Shown in pieces: positions 17,698-25,336 of a DNA stretch of 64,000 bases. The first letter of the stretch is position 1. Each line of letters starts with the position of its first letter. The notes beneath the pieces are model-generated. The model saw only the letters and a list, made by a program, of their open reading frames with translations. It was not told the DNA's origin and made no database searches. A program made the translations under genes and the position numbers. The DNA is from Mycolicibacterium iranicum (GTDB lineage Bacteria > Actinomycetota > Actinomycetes > Mycobacteriales > Mycobacteriaceae): contig NZ_JACHVU010000008.1 of assembly GCF_014190915.1 (NCBI RefSeq), positions 202,767 through 266,766 on the forward strand, in the 5' to 3' direction.

Positions 17698-18690
17698 TCA
17701 GCCGGTCGGGACCACGTCGGGGGCGTTCTCGATGTCGCCGGTCTGACCCGCGGCCACCGCGCGGCGCCCGAAGTAGACGACATAGCCCAGGAATGCCGCG
17801 AGCGCGGCGACACCGATCGCGACCCTCGCGAAGGTCGGCAGCGAGGACGGCGTCACGAAGCCCTCGATCGCGCCGGCCGCCAGCAGCACCGCGACCAGAC
17901 CGATGGCCACCGAGATGACGGCACGCCCCCGCTCGGCCAGCACCTGCGCGCGGGGCCGGTCACCCGGGGACACCACCGACCAGCCCAGACGCATGCCGAC
18001 GCCGGCCGCCACGAACACGGCCGTCAGCTCGATCAACCCGTGCGGGGTGATGAGCCCGAGGAACACATCGCCACGACCGGCCTCGAACATCAGCCCGGCG
18101 TTGACGCCGAGGTTCGCCGCGTTCTGAAACAGGATGTACGGGATGGGGATTCCGAGCAGCACCGCCATCGCGATGCACTGCGCAGCCACCCACGCGTTGT
18201 TCACCCACACCTGTAACGCGAACGACGCGGCCGGATGCTCGCTGTAATAGTTCGCGAACTCGTGGTTGACGAGCTGCTCGATCTCGCCGGGCGTGCCGAT
18301 CGCCGCCTGCACCTCCGGTGTGTGCGCGATCCACACCGCGATCACGGCCGCGACGAGGTAGAACAGCACGCCCGACGCGACCCACCACCGCCAGGCCCGG
18401 TAGACCTCGACCGGGAACGACACCGTCCAGAAACGCGCGAACTCCCGCCACAGCGGAGCATGGGCGCCGGTGACGACGGCGCGCGCCCGTGCGACGAGCC
18501 CCGAGAGCTTGCCCACCAGCACCGCATCCGACGACGAGGACCGCACGATCGACAGATGGGTCGACACCCGCTGGTAGAGATCGACCAGTTCGTCGACCTC
18601 GGCGCCGGTGAGCCTCCGGCGGTTCTTCACCAGGTGTTCGAGGCGGTCCCAGGTCGGCCTGTTCGCCAGGACAAACGCGTCGACATCCAC
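17698..18690 (-). CDS. SpoIIM-family (stage II sporulation protein M-like) membrane protein
   Basis: A 330-residue integral membrane protein resembling the SpoIIM family. It begins with a soluble helical region (VDVDAFVLANRPTWDRLEHLV) and has about five hydrophobic segments; NLGVNAGLMFEAGRGDVFLGLITPHGLIELTAVF (about 185-220) is the family's conserved PHG-containing core. In spore formers SpoIIM acts in peptidoglycan remodelling; mycobacteria do not sporulate, so the role here is unknown. The GTG at 18690 gives a normal N-terminus; the reading frame upstream crosses the divergent RDD promoter. It is convergent with the MoxR block and divergent from the RDD gene, the same arrangement as Rv3693-Rv3695. 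Confidence 0.78.
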   Translation of the reverse strand: MDVDAFVLANRPTWDRLEHLVKNRRRLTGAEVDELVDLYQRVSTHLSIVRSSSSDAVLVGKLSGLVARARAVVTGAHAPLWREFARFWTVSFPVEVYRAWRWWVASGVLFYLVAAVIAVWIAHTPEVQAAIGTPGEIEQLVNHEFANYYSEHPAASFALQVWVNNAWVAAQCIAMAVLLGIPIPYILFQNAANLGVNAGLMFEAGRGDVFLGLITPHGLIELTAVFVAAGVGMRLGWSVVSPGDRPRAQVLAERGRAVISVAIGLVAVLLAAGAIEGFVTPSSLPTFARVAIGVAALAAFLGYVVYFGRRAVAAGQTGDIENAPDVVPTG

Positions 18691-18718
18691 AGCCGAGATT
18701 TTAGTAGCGTGGCCAACT

Positions 18719-19579
18719 ATGGTCGGCCAGCAACAGCCCGTCGTGACCGGCGACGCGGTAGTCCTCGACATCCAGATCGCCCAGCTGCCGGTCCGAGCCC
18801 TGTCGGCCTTGATCGACGTCGCCGTCGTGGCCGCCGTCTACGTCATCGGCGTGCTGCTGTGGGCGGTGACGCTGACGGACCTCGACCCCGCGTTCTCCGG
18901 CGCCGTCCTGATCATCTTCACGGTGCTCGCCCTGGTGGGCTATCCGACGATCTTCGAGACGGCCACCCGCGGCAAGACCCTGGGCAAGATGGCGCTGGGT
19001 CTGCGGGTGGTGTCCGAGGACGGCAGCCCGGAACGCTTCCGGCAGGCCCTGCTGCGGGGACTCACCGGCGTGATCGAGCTCTGGCTGCTGACCGGCGGCC
19101 CCGCGGTGCTGTGCAGCCTGCTGTCCCAGAAGGGCAAACGGATCGGGGACGTCTTCGCCGGAACGGTCGTGATCACCGAGCGGGCACCCCGCCAGGCGCC
19201 ACCGCCGGCGATGCCGCCGCAGCTGGCGTGGTGGGCATCCACCCTGCAGCTGTCCGGACTCGACCCCGCCCAGGCCGAGATGTCTCGCCAGTTCCTGTCT
19301 CGGGCACATCAATTGGCGCCTGAGATCCGTGACCAGATGGCGTACCGGATCGCCTCGGACGTCGTGGCCCGGATCTCCCCACCGCCGCCGACCGGAACGC
19401 CGCCGGCGACCGTGCTGGCCGCCGTTCTCGCAGAACGCCACCGCCGGGAGCTGGTCCGCCTGCAGCAGCTCGCGGCGGCACCTCCCCCTCCTCCCGGACC
19501 GCCCCCTCCCGGCTGGTCCGCTCCAGCTCAGCAGCCCCCGCCGCAACCTGCCGGCGGCGGCTTCGCTCCGCCGTCCTGA
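18719..19579 (+). CDS. RDD-family membrane protein
   Basis: A 286-residue protein with an RDD domain, three or four hydrophobic segments named for conserved Arg and Asp residues. The first segment contains RALSALIDVAVVAAVYV, the loop TRGKTLGKMALGLRVV follows, and KGKRIGDVFAGTVVI closes the domain at about residue 155. The last 120 residues are a helical stretch and then a Pro-rich tail (PPPPPGPPPPGW). RDD proteins are proposed as transporters or membrane-protein partners. It starts 28 bases from the divergent SpoIIM-like gene; the two likely share a control region and a pathway. Confidence 0.78.
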   Translation: MVGQQQPVVTGDAVVLDIQIAQLPVRALSALIDVAVVAAVYVIGVLLWAVTLTDLDPAFSGAVLIIFTVLALVGYPTIFETATRGKTLGKMALGLRVVSEDGSPERFRQALLRGLTGVIELWLLTGGPAVLCSLLSQKGKRIGDVFAGTVVITERAPRQAPPPAMPPQLAWWASTLQLSGLDPAQAEMSRQFLSRAHQLAPEIRDQMAYRIASDVVARISPPPPTGTPPATVLAAVLAERHRRELVRLQQLAAAPPPPPGPPPPGWSAPAQQPPPQPAGGGFAPPS

Positions 19580-19618
19580 GCTTCGCTCTGAGCGCCGCGT
19601 TCACCCGCGCCTACGGCA

Positions 19619-21001
19619 TCAGCCCGCGGGATCACCGGCGATCCAGTTCCCGTGAAAGCCGTACGGAACCCGTTGCGGGAGCTTGATTCTGGCCACGGGC
19701 GGACCGGAGAAGTCGGACGCGTCGATGATGACGAGGTCACTGCCGTTGCGTTCGGGGTCGTAGACGTAACCGAGGTACCAGCCGCTGCTCTCATCGGCCG
19801 GACCGACAGTCGACGGCACGAAGACGGCTTCGCCCGGTCCGCCGTCGGTGCCGAATCGGTGTTCTTCGGCCACGCCGGTGCGAAGGTCGTGGCGGACCAG
19901 ACTCGAACCGCCGACGGACACCGCGTAGCGGGCGGGCAGCGTCGCGAGCCGGTCGTCGATCCGGGGGAATTCGACGGCACGGTCGTCGAGCTGGCTCTCG
20001 CTCACCGAGCCCGCGGCGAGGTCGATCGTCCAGGTCCACATGACCCCGTCGGCATCGAATCCACCGTTATCACGCCATAATTCGGGATAGCGGACGGCCT
20101 GCAGCACCAACCTGCGCCCGTCGTCGTAGGCGTTCGCGACGTGGAAGACATAGCACGGATCGATGTCGAACCAACGCACCTCTCCGAACGGGTCGTCGCG
20201 CCACAGCACACCGAGTCGCGCACCGTAGCCGTCGTCCCAGCGGAAGGGCATGTCCCCGGCACCGCTGATCGCGATGTCGGCGTCGAACACGATCGGGAGG
20301 TCCATGAACACCACGTAATTCGCGGTCAGCGCGAAGTCGTGCATCATCGTCAGCGCCGGGACGTCGAGGGGACGGTTGATCACCAGGTCCCCGTGGGCGT
20401 CTGCGCGGTGATAGGTGACGTGCGGCGTGTGAATGTTGCCGTAACCGAAGAAGTGCATCTCGCCGGTCGTCGGGCAGATCTTCGGGTGGGCGGTCATCGC
20501 GTCGGCCAGCTTGCCGCCGAAGTCGTAGGCGCCCAACGTTTCCAGGTCTTTGGTGATCTCGTACGGCAACGACGACTCCACCAGCGCGAGCGTCCTGCCC
20601 GCGTGGTTGACCACGTGGGTGTTGGCGACGCTGGCCCGCAGATTGCGCGTTCCGTCCTCGTTGTAGAGCGGGAACGGGTCGAGGAAGCTGTCGGTGCGCA
20701 CCCATCGGTTGCGGTACCACGCGGCCTTGCCGTTCTCGATCCGCACGCCGTGGATCATGCCGTCGCCGGTGAACCAGTGCCCGGTGGCGGTGCGCGGGTT
20801 GGGCCCGTTGCGCAGGTACCACCCGTCGAGTTCGGCAGGGATCGCCCCCTCGACGGCCAGGTCGAAGGTGGACAGTTCGTCGGTGACGGGGGCGTAGTTG
20901 CCGACCTGGAAGAAGTCACCGGTGCCGGACAATTCCGACGCCTGCTCGTCCGAGGATTCGGGCGCCAGGGATTCCGTGGTGTCGTGGGTGGTGTCGGTCA
21001 T
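19619..21001 (-). CDS. Carotenoid cleavage oxygenase
   Basis: A 460-residue enzyme of the carotenoid oxygenase (RPE65-like) family, which cleaves carotenoids or stilbene-type double bonds with non-haem iron. The four iron-binding His are visible: H172 (TAHPK), H221 (MMHDFA), H287 (VFHVANAYDD) and H450 (GFHGNW). The motif WYLRNGPNP (61-69) is typical of the family start. The ATG at 21001 is preceded by AGGAGG (21010-21015 as CCTCCT). The gene is monocistronic as far as visible and convergent with the RDD gene. Together with the desaturase and glycosyltransferase at the left edge it suggests active carotenoid metabolism, though it is far from that cluster. Confidence 0.88.
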   Translation of the reverse strand: MTDTTHDTTESLAPESSDEQASELSGTGDFFQVGNYAPVTDELSTFDLAVEGAIPAELDGWYLRNGPNPRTATGHWFTGDGMIHGVRIENGKAAWYRNRWVRTDSFLDPFPLYNEDGTRNLRASVANTHVVNHAGRTLALVESSLPYEITKDLETLGAYDFGGKLADAMTAHPKICPTTGEMHFFGYGNIHTPHVTYHRADAHGDLVINRPLDVPALTMMHDFALTANYVVFMDLPIVFDADIAISGAGDMPFRWDDGYGARLGVLWRDDPFGEVRWFDIDPCYVFHVANAYDDGRRLVLQAVRYPELWRDNGGFDADGVMWTWTIDLAAGSVSESQLDDRAVEFPRIDDRLATLPARYAVSVGGSSLVRHDLRTGVAEEHRFGTDGGPGEAVFVPSTVGPADESSGWYLGYVYDPERNGSDLVIIDASDFSGPPVARIKLPQRVPYGFHGNWIAGDPAG

Positions 21002-21283
21002 GGATTGGACCTCCTGTCGGGGCTGCGTCCACATTGACACCCCACTAGTGACATGTCAGTAGTGGAATGTGTTCGGGGCACCACCGTCGGACACGGGGAA
21101 GATCGCCGAATGGCGGACCGACGCCACACCGCGGCCCTGTTCACGGCGGTGGTCGGCCGCGAGCTCGCCGAGATGTATCTGGTGCGGGAGACCCTCGAGA
21201 CGCGCGACCTCCGATCGCCGGGATGCAGAAACATATTCTCGACGCAACGGCAGGGAAACACGGTGTCACTACCTTGCTCACCT
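21002..21283. other. Intergenic region, possible regulator remnant
   Basis: A 282-bp gap between the divergent carotenoid oxygenase and NCS1 permease genes. In the frame that reads into the permease, residues about 30-50 (VVGRELAEMYLVRETLE) resemble the linker before the effector domain of GntR regulators, where the pattern L-x-E-x-Y-x-V-R-x-x-L-E is common. No helix-turn-helix is visible and the frame is short, so this would be a decayed remnant at best. The rest presumably holds the two divergent promoters; I see no convincing terminator. Confidence 0.2.
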
Positions 21284-22840
21284 ATGTCAGACACCCGAGA
21301 TCTGCCGCCGAGCACCGTCGTCGGCGCGAACGACATCGTTGAGGCTGCGGGCCATCCCGTCGGCGGCGGCGTCATCAAAGCCGACTACGACCCGCGGCTG
21401 ACCAACGAAGACCTCGCCCCTCTGGGCAAGCAGTCCTGGTCGTCGTACAACATTTTCGCGTTCTGGATGTCCGACGTGCACAGCGTGGGCGGCTATGTCA
21501 CCGCAGGCAGCCTGTTCGCCCTCGGTCTGGCCAGCTGGCAGGTACTCATCGCGCTGCTCGTCGGCATCGTGATCGTCAACGTGCTGTGCAACCTCGTCGC
21601 CAAGCCCAGCCAGTATGCCGGCGTCCCGTATCCGGTCGTCTGCCGCAGTTCGTTCGGCGTCCTCGGCGCCAACATCCCGGCGATCATCCGTGGGCTGATC
21701 GCGGTGGCCTGGTACGGAATTCAGACCTACCTCGCCTCCGCCGCCCTGGATGTGGTGCTGCTCAAGCTCTTTCCAGGCCTGGCGCCGTATGCCGACGTCG
21801 ATCAGTACGGCTTCACCGGCCTGTCGCTGCTGGGGTGGTGCAGTTTCGCCCTGCTGTGGGTGCTGCAGGCGGCGGTGTTCTGGCGGGGCATGGAATCGAT
21901 CCGCAAGTTCATCGACTTCTGCGGCCCCGCGGTCTACGTCGTGATGTTCATCCTGTGCGGCTACCTGCTGTGGAAGTCCGGGTGGCACGTCAGCCTCACC
22001 CTCGGTGGCGAGAAGCAGGGCAACACGCTGGTCGTCATGCTCGGCGCCATTGCCCTTGTGGTGTCGTACTTCTCGGGCCCGATGCTGAACTTCGGTGACT
22101 TCGCACGCTACGGCGGCAGCTTCGAGTTGGTCAAGAAGGGCAACTTCCTCGGCCTGCCCGTCAACTTCCTGGTCTTCTCGCTGCTGGTCGTCGTCACCGC
22201 CGCGGCCACGGTGCCGGTGTTCGGCGAACTGCTCACCGACCCGGTCGAGACGGTGGCACGCATCGACAGCACCACCGCGATCGTGCTCGGCGCGCTGACA
22301 TTCTCGATCGCGACGATCGGTATCAACATCGTCGCCAACTTCATCAGCCCGGCCTTCGACTTCTCCAACGTCAGCCCGCAGAGAATCAGCTGGCGGATGG
22401 GCGGCATGATCGCCGCCGTCGGCTCGGTGCTGCTGACGCCGTGGAACCTGTACAGCAATCCAGAGGTCATCCATTACACGCTGGAGACGCTGGGCGCCTT
22501 CATCGGTCCGCTGTTCGGCGTGCTGATCGCCGACTTCTATGTGATCCGCAAGCAGAAGATCGTCGTCGACGACCTGTTCCGGATGACCGAGAGCGGAAAC
22601 TATTGGTACCGCAAGGGATACAACCCGGCCGCCGTCGCCGCGACGGTCGTCGGCGCTGGGCTCGCAGTAGCGCCGGTGCTGCTCGGCGGCTACGTCACCG
22701 GTATGACGGCCGCCGCGCAGTACAGCTGGTTCATCGGGTGCGGCGTCGCGTTCGGTCTGTACTACCTGTTCGCTACGCGCGGACCGTGGAAGATGACCGC
22801 GCTGCGGCTGCCGCAGGGCGCCGAGCTCATGGAGGGATGA
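21284..22840 (+). CDS. NCS1-family nucleobase/allantoin-type permease
   Basis: A 518-residue transporter with about twelve hydrophobic segments, of the NCS1 nucleobase-cation symport family. The N-terminal stretch LAPLGKQSWSSYNIFAFWMSDVHSVGGYV is characteristic (given here across the first loop and segment), as are GVLGANIPAIIRGL and the segment PMLNFGDFARYG. The family imports cytosine, uracil, allantoin, hydantoins or similar compounds with a proton or sodium ion; the substrate cannot be assigned. The ATG at 21284 was chosen because the NCS1 fold starts about 35 residues later and the upstream sequence looks unrelated. A strong hairpin follows the stop. Confidence 0.82.
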   Translation: MSDTRDLPPSTVVGANDIVEAAGHPVGGGVIKADYDPRLTNEDLAPLGKQSWSSYNIFAFWMSDVHSVGGYVTAGSLFALGLASWQVLIALLVGIVIVNVLCNLVAKPSQYAGVPYPVVCRSSFGVLGANIPAIIRGLIAVAWYGIQTYLASAALDVVLLKLFPGLAPYADVDQYGFTGLSLLGWCSFALLWVLQAAVFWRGMESIRKFIDFCGPAVYVVMFILCGYLLWKSGWHVSLTLGGEKQGNTLVVMLGAIALVVSYFSGPMLNFGDFARYGGSFELVKKGNFLGLPVNFLVFSLLVVVTAAATVPVFGELLTDPVETVARIDSTTAIVLGALTFSIATIGINIVANFISPAFDFSNVSPQRISWRMGGMIAAVGSVLLTPWNLYSNPEVIHYTLETLGAFIGPLFGVLIADFYVIRKQKIVVDDLFRMTESGNYWYRKGYNPAAVAATVVGAGLAVAPVLLGGYVTGMTAAAQYSWFIGCGVAFGLYYLFATRGPWKMTALRLPQGAELMEG

Positions 22841-22861
22841 GCAGGCTGATCTCGTCAACCG

Positions 22862-22897
22862 CGGCCCCGACACTCCACTTCTGGAATGTCGGGGCCG
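22862..22897 (+). terminator. Inverted repeat between the NCS1 permease and PadR gene
   Basis: Perfect 11-base arms CGGCCCCGACA (22862-22872) and TGTCGGGGCCG (22887-22897) enclose a 14-base loop. It starts 21 bases after the permease stop and ends 13 bases before the PadR start. It can act as a transcription terminator without a U-run, as is common in mycobacteria, or as the operator of the PadR protein, or both. Confidence 0.55.
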
Positions 22898-22910
22898 TAC
22901 GATGCGGGCC

Positions 22911-23471
22911 ATGAGCCTGCGGATTGCGGCACTCGGCCTGTTGGCCGAAGGACCCGCCAGTGGATACGACCTGCTCAAGCACTTCGAGAAGTCGATGGCC
23001 AACGTCTGGCCGGCCACGCAGAGCCAGCTGTACTCCGAGCTGAACAAGCTCGCCGCCGGCGGCCTGATCGAAGTCAGCTCGGTGGGCCCGCGGGGTCGCA
23101 AGGAATACCGCATCACCGACGCCGGCCGGGCCGAGCTCGTCCGGTGGGTCACCAGCCCGCAGGACGATCCGCCGTTTCGCAGCGCGGGTCTGCTCCGCGT
23201 CTTCCTGCTCGGGTGGATACCGCGTGAAGAGGCGCGCGCTCATCTGCAGGACATGGCCGAGCAGTCCGACGCCGAGGTCGTGCGACTGACGGCCCTTCGC
23301 GACTCCTTGACGTGCGGGCGGCCTGTCGGCGCCTCTGACGAGGGCTTCTTCGGTTTCGCCGCGCTCGACTACGGGCTGCGGCTGAACACCATGCAGGCGC
23401 AGTGGGCCCGATCCGTGATCGACGAGTTGGCGGCCACCCCGACCCAGGATGCTGAGACCACGTCGAACTGA
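22911..23471 (+). CDS. PadR-family transcriptional regulator (with C-terminal effector domain)
   Basis: A 186-residue PadR regulator. The N-terminal winged helix is clear: LRIAALGLLAEGPASGYDLLKHFE, then the recognition region ATQSQLYSELNKLAAGGLIE and the wing GPRGRKEYRITDAG. Residues 90-180 form the helical Vir_C-type dimerisation and ligand domain. ATG 22911 is preferred to the ATG 9 bases upstream because the domain begins directly after it. The perfect inverted repeat just upstream could be its operator. It is followed 83 bases later by a second PadR gene of a different subtype. The ligand is unknown. Confidence 0.82.
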   Translation: MSLRIAALGLLAEGPASGYDLLKHFEKSMANVWPATQSQLYSELNKLAAGGLIEVSSVGPRGRKEYRITDAGRAELVRWVTSPQDDPPFRSAGLLRVFLLGWIPREEARAHLQDMAEQSDAEVVRLTALRDSLTCGRPVGASDEGFFGFAALDYGLRLNTMQAQWARSVIDELAATPTQDAETTSN

Positions 23472-23489
23472 ACGTTGCATCACGATAGT

Positions 23490-23516
23490 TTCCGATATAT
23501 CGTCAACGTATCGGAA
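23490..23516. promoter_or_regulatory. Palindromic operator upstream of the second PadR gene
   Basis: Arms TTCCGATA (23490-23497) and TATCGGAA (23509-23516) form a perfect 8-base inverted repeat around an 11-base spacer. The left part also contains the self-palindrome CGATATATCG (23493-23502). It lies 39 bases upstream of the PadR start, in a locally AT-rich stretch, as expected for an autoregulatory operator of this family. Confidence 0.55.
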
Positions 23517-23554
23517 GCGCAGTTCGTGCTTCCTCTCGACAGAAGGACACAGAC

Positions 23555-24268
23555 ATGGACAACCCCATGAACACACCATTCACCCCGGGCGAGGGTCCCT
23601 TCGGCGGGCGCGGTTTCGGCTTCGGCTTCAGCCCCGAGGACCGTCGGCTGTTGCACGACCGTCGCCGCCAGGCCCGCCGCGAATTCCGCGATCACGTCCG
23701 GGAGCATCGCGGCGACGCCGGCTTCGGCGGCTTCGGTCCGGGCTTCGGCTTCGGTCCCGGCGGCGGGAAGTTCGGTCCGGGCTTCGGCTTCGGCCCGGGT
23801 GGACGCCGGGGTGGACCCCGCGGCGGCGGACGCGGCCGGCGCGGCGATGTGCGCGCGGCGATCCTGAAGCTGCTCACCGACCGGCCGATGCACGGTTACG
23901 AGATGATCCAGGAGATCAACGAGCGCAGCCAGCAGCTGTGGAAGCCTAGCCCCGGTTCGGTCTACCCGACGCTGCAACTTCTCGTCGACGAAGGCCTGAT
24001 CGTCTCCACCGAGTCCGAGGGCAGCAAGAAGCTCTTCGAGCTCACCGACGAGGGTCGCGCCGCCGCGGAGAAGATCGAGACGGCGCCGTGGGACGAGATC
24101 GCCGACGGGGCCGATCCGGCTGCCGTCGGGCTCCGCAACGCCGTCGGCCAGCTGATGGGCGCTGTCGCCCAGTCCGCCCACGCCGCGACGGCCGAGCAGC
24201 AGCAGCGCATCGTCGACATCGTCAACAACGCCCGTCGTGAGATCTACACCGTCCTCGGGGAGGACTGA
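23555..24268 (+). CDS. PadR-family regulator with Gly/Phe-rich N-terminal extension
   Basis: A 237-residue PadR regulator. Residues 1-97 are low complexity: Gly/Phe-rich repeats of the type FGPGFGFGPGG separated by an Arg-rich helix. The winged helix starts at about residue 98 (DVRAAILKLLTDRPMHGYEMI), with the recognition segment SPGSVYPTLQLLVDEGLI and wing SEGSKKLFELTDEG, followed by a helical dimerisation region. AGAAGGA (23541-23547) is the ribosome site. The palindrome 39 bases upstream suggests autoregulation. PadR proteins often control multidrug or stress genes; no target is evident nearby. Confidence 0.8.
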   Translation: MDNPMNTPFTPGEGPFGGRGFGFGFSPEDRRLLHDRRRQARREFRDHVREHRGDAGFGGFGPGFGFGPGGGKFGPGFGFGPGGRRGGPRGGGRGRRGDVRAAILKLLTDRPMHGYEMIQEINERSQQLWKPSPGSVYPTLQLLVDEGLIVSTESEGSKKLFELTDEGRAAAEKIETAPWDEIADGADPAAVGLRNAVGQLMGAVAQSAHAATAEQQQRIVDIVNNARREIYTVLGED

Positions 24269-24282
24269 CGCTCTCCCCTTGC

Positions 24283-24321
24283 GGGGCGGTTTCTTTCGGA
24301 CAAACCGGAAGAAACCGCCCC
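24283..24321 (+). terminator. Strong hairpin terminator after the PadR gene
   Basis: A near-perfect 17-bp stem: left arm 24283-24299 beginning GGGGCGGTTTCTT, right arm 24305-24321 ending AAGAAACCGCCCC, with one G-U pair and a 5-base loop. It starts 14 bases after the stop. No T-run follows, as usual for mycobacterial terminators. Confidence 0.7.
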
Positions 24322-24342
24322 GGTTCCGCGTAAGTAGGAAGC

Positions 24343-25221
24343 ATGGACAGCTACTCCCTCGGCACATACACCGTCGGCCGCGTCGGCTTCGGCGCCATGC
24401 AGTTACCGGGCCCCGGCGTGTTCGGCCCGCCCCGCGATCACGACCAGGCCGTCGCAGTGCTCAAGCGCGTCGTCGACCTCGGCATCGACCACATCGACAC
24501 CGCACAGTTCTACGGCCCCGACGTCGCCAACCAACTGATTCGCGAGGCGCTACACCCTTACCCCGCCGAGCTGGCGCTGGTCAGCAAGGTCGGCGGCAAG
24601 CGTGACGATCAGGGCAACTGGCTGCCGGCCCAGCAGCCCGACGAGCTGCGCCGCGACATCGAGAAGAACCTGGAGACTCTCTGCACCGACCGGCTGGCCG
24701 CGGTGAACCTCCGGGTGTTCGCGGGCGAGGACCCCAGCGCTCCCGCCGAGGTCGACCGCGAGCTGTTCGACCGCCAGCTGACGGCGATGATCCAGGCGCG
24801 CGAGGAGGGCCTGATCGCGGGCATCGGCCTGAGCAGTGTGGGGGTCGATCACCTGCGCATCGCGCTGGACCGCACCGAGATCGTGTGTGTGCAGAACGCC
24901 TACAACCTCGTCGACCGGACCTCGCAGCCGGTGCTGGACCTGTGCACCGAGCGGAGCATCGCGTTCGTGCCGTTCTTCCCGCTGGGGTCGGGCTTCATGC
25001 CGGACAACCCCGTGCTCAACCATCCGGCGGTGCTCCGCGAAGCTGAGAAGCTGGGCCGCACGCCCGCTCAGATCGCACTGGCGTGGACGCTGTCGGTCGC
25101 GCCCAACGTGTTGCTGATCCCCGGGACGTCGTCGGTGGCGCACCTGGAGGAGAACACCGCGGTGCGCGACATCGCATTGGACGCCGAGACGAAGGCCGAG
25201 CTCGACGCCGCCGCGTCCTGA
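24343..25221 (+). CDS. Aldo/keto reductase
   Basis: A 292-residue aldo/keto reductase with a TIM-barrel pattern. The catalytic residues D52, Y57 (IDTAQFYGP) and K82 (VSKVGG) are present; the usual His at the next barrel strand is replaced by R124 (VNLRVFAG). The NADPH-binding loop near the C-terminus reads LIPGTSSVAHLEEN. It should reduce aldehydes or ketones in the cytoplasm, but the missing His may change specificity. It lies between two strong hairpins (24283-24321 and 25222-25284), so it is probably transcribed alone. Confidence 0.85.
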   Translation: MDSYSLGTYTVGRVGFGAMQLPGPGVFGPPRDHDQAVAVLKRVVDLGIDHIDTAQFYGPDVANQLIREALHPYPAELALVSKVGGKRDDQGNWLPAQQPDELRRDIEKNLETLCTDRLAAVNLRVFAGEDPSAPAEVDRELFDRQLTAMIQAREEGLIAGIGLSSVGVDHLRIALDRTEIVCVQNAYNLVDRTSQPVLDLCTERSIAFVPFFPLGSGFMPDNPVLNHPAVLREAEKLGRTPAQIALAWTLSVAPNVLLIPGTSSVAHLEENTAVRDIALDAETKAELDAAAS

Positions 25222-25284
25222 CCGCGGGATTTCGGTGTAGTTGGTCACGCTGGCGTTGACCAACTACACCGAAATCACCCGCGG
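25222..25284 (+). terminator. 63-base near-perfect palindrome after the aldo/keto reductase
   Basis: Arms GATTTCGGTGTAGTTGGTCA (25228-25247) and its exact complement (25257-25276) form a 20-bp stem with a 9-base loop, and outer CCGCGG blocks (25222-25227, 25279-25284) extend it after a 2-base bulge. It starts directly after the stop codon and can terminate transcription. The unusual length and perfection, and the AT-richer composition than the neighbours, suggest a mobile palindromic unit that serves as a terminator. Confidence 0.65.
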
Positions 25285-25336
25285 CAGCGGCGACGATTAT
25301 CGGTTTGGCGACACCCGCCAATAAAATCGGGGCATC

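Noticed and set aside
21287..23152. Minus-strand frame of 621 codons
   Set aside because: Antisense to the NCS1 permease and PadR gene; the low-complexity, Gln/His/Asp-rich reading is typical of an antisense shadow.
25222..25284. tRNA or small RNA gene
   Set aside because: The region is a single long hairpin directly after a stop codon, without the cloverleaf or promoter-like elements; a terminator or palindromic repeat explains it better.
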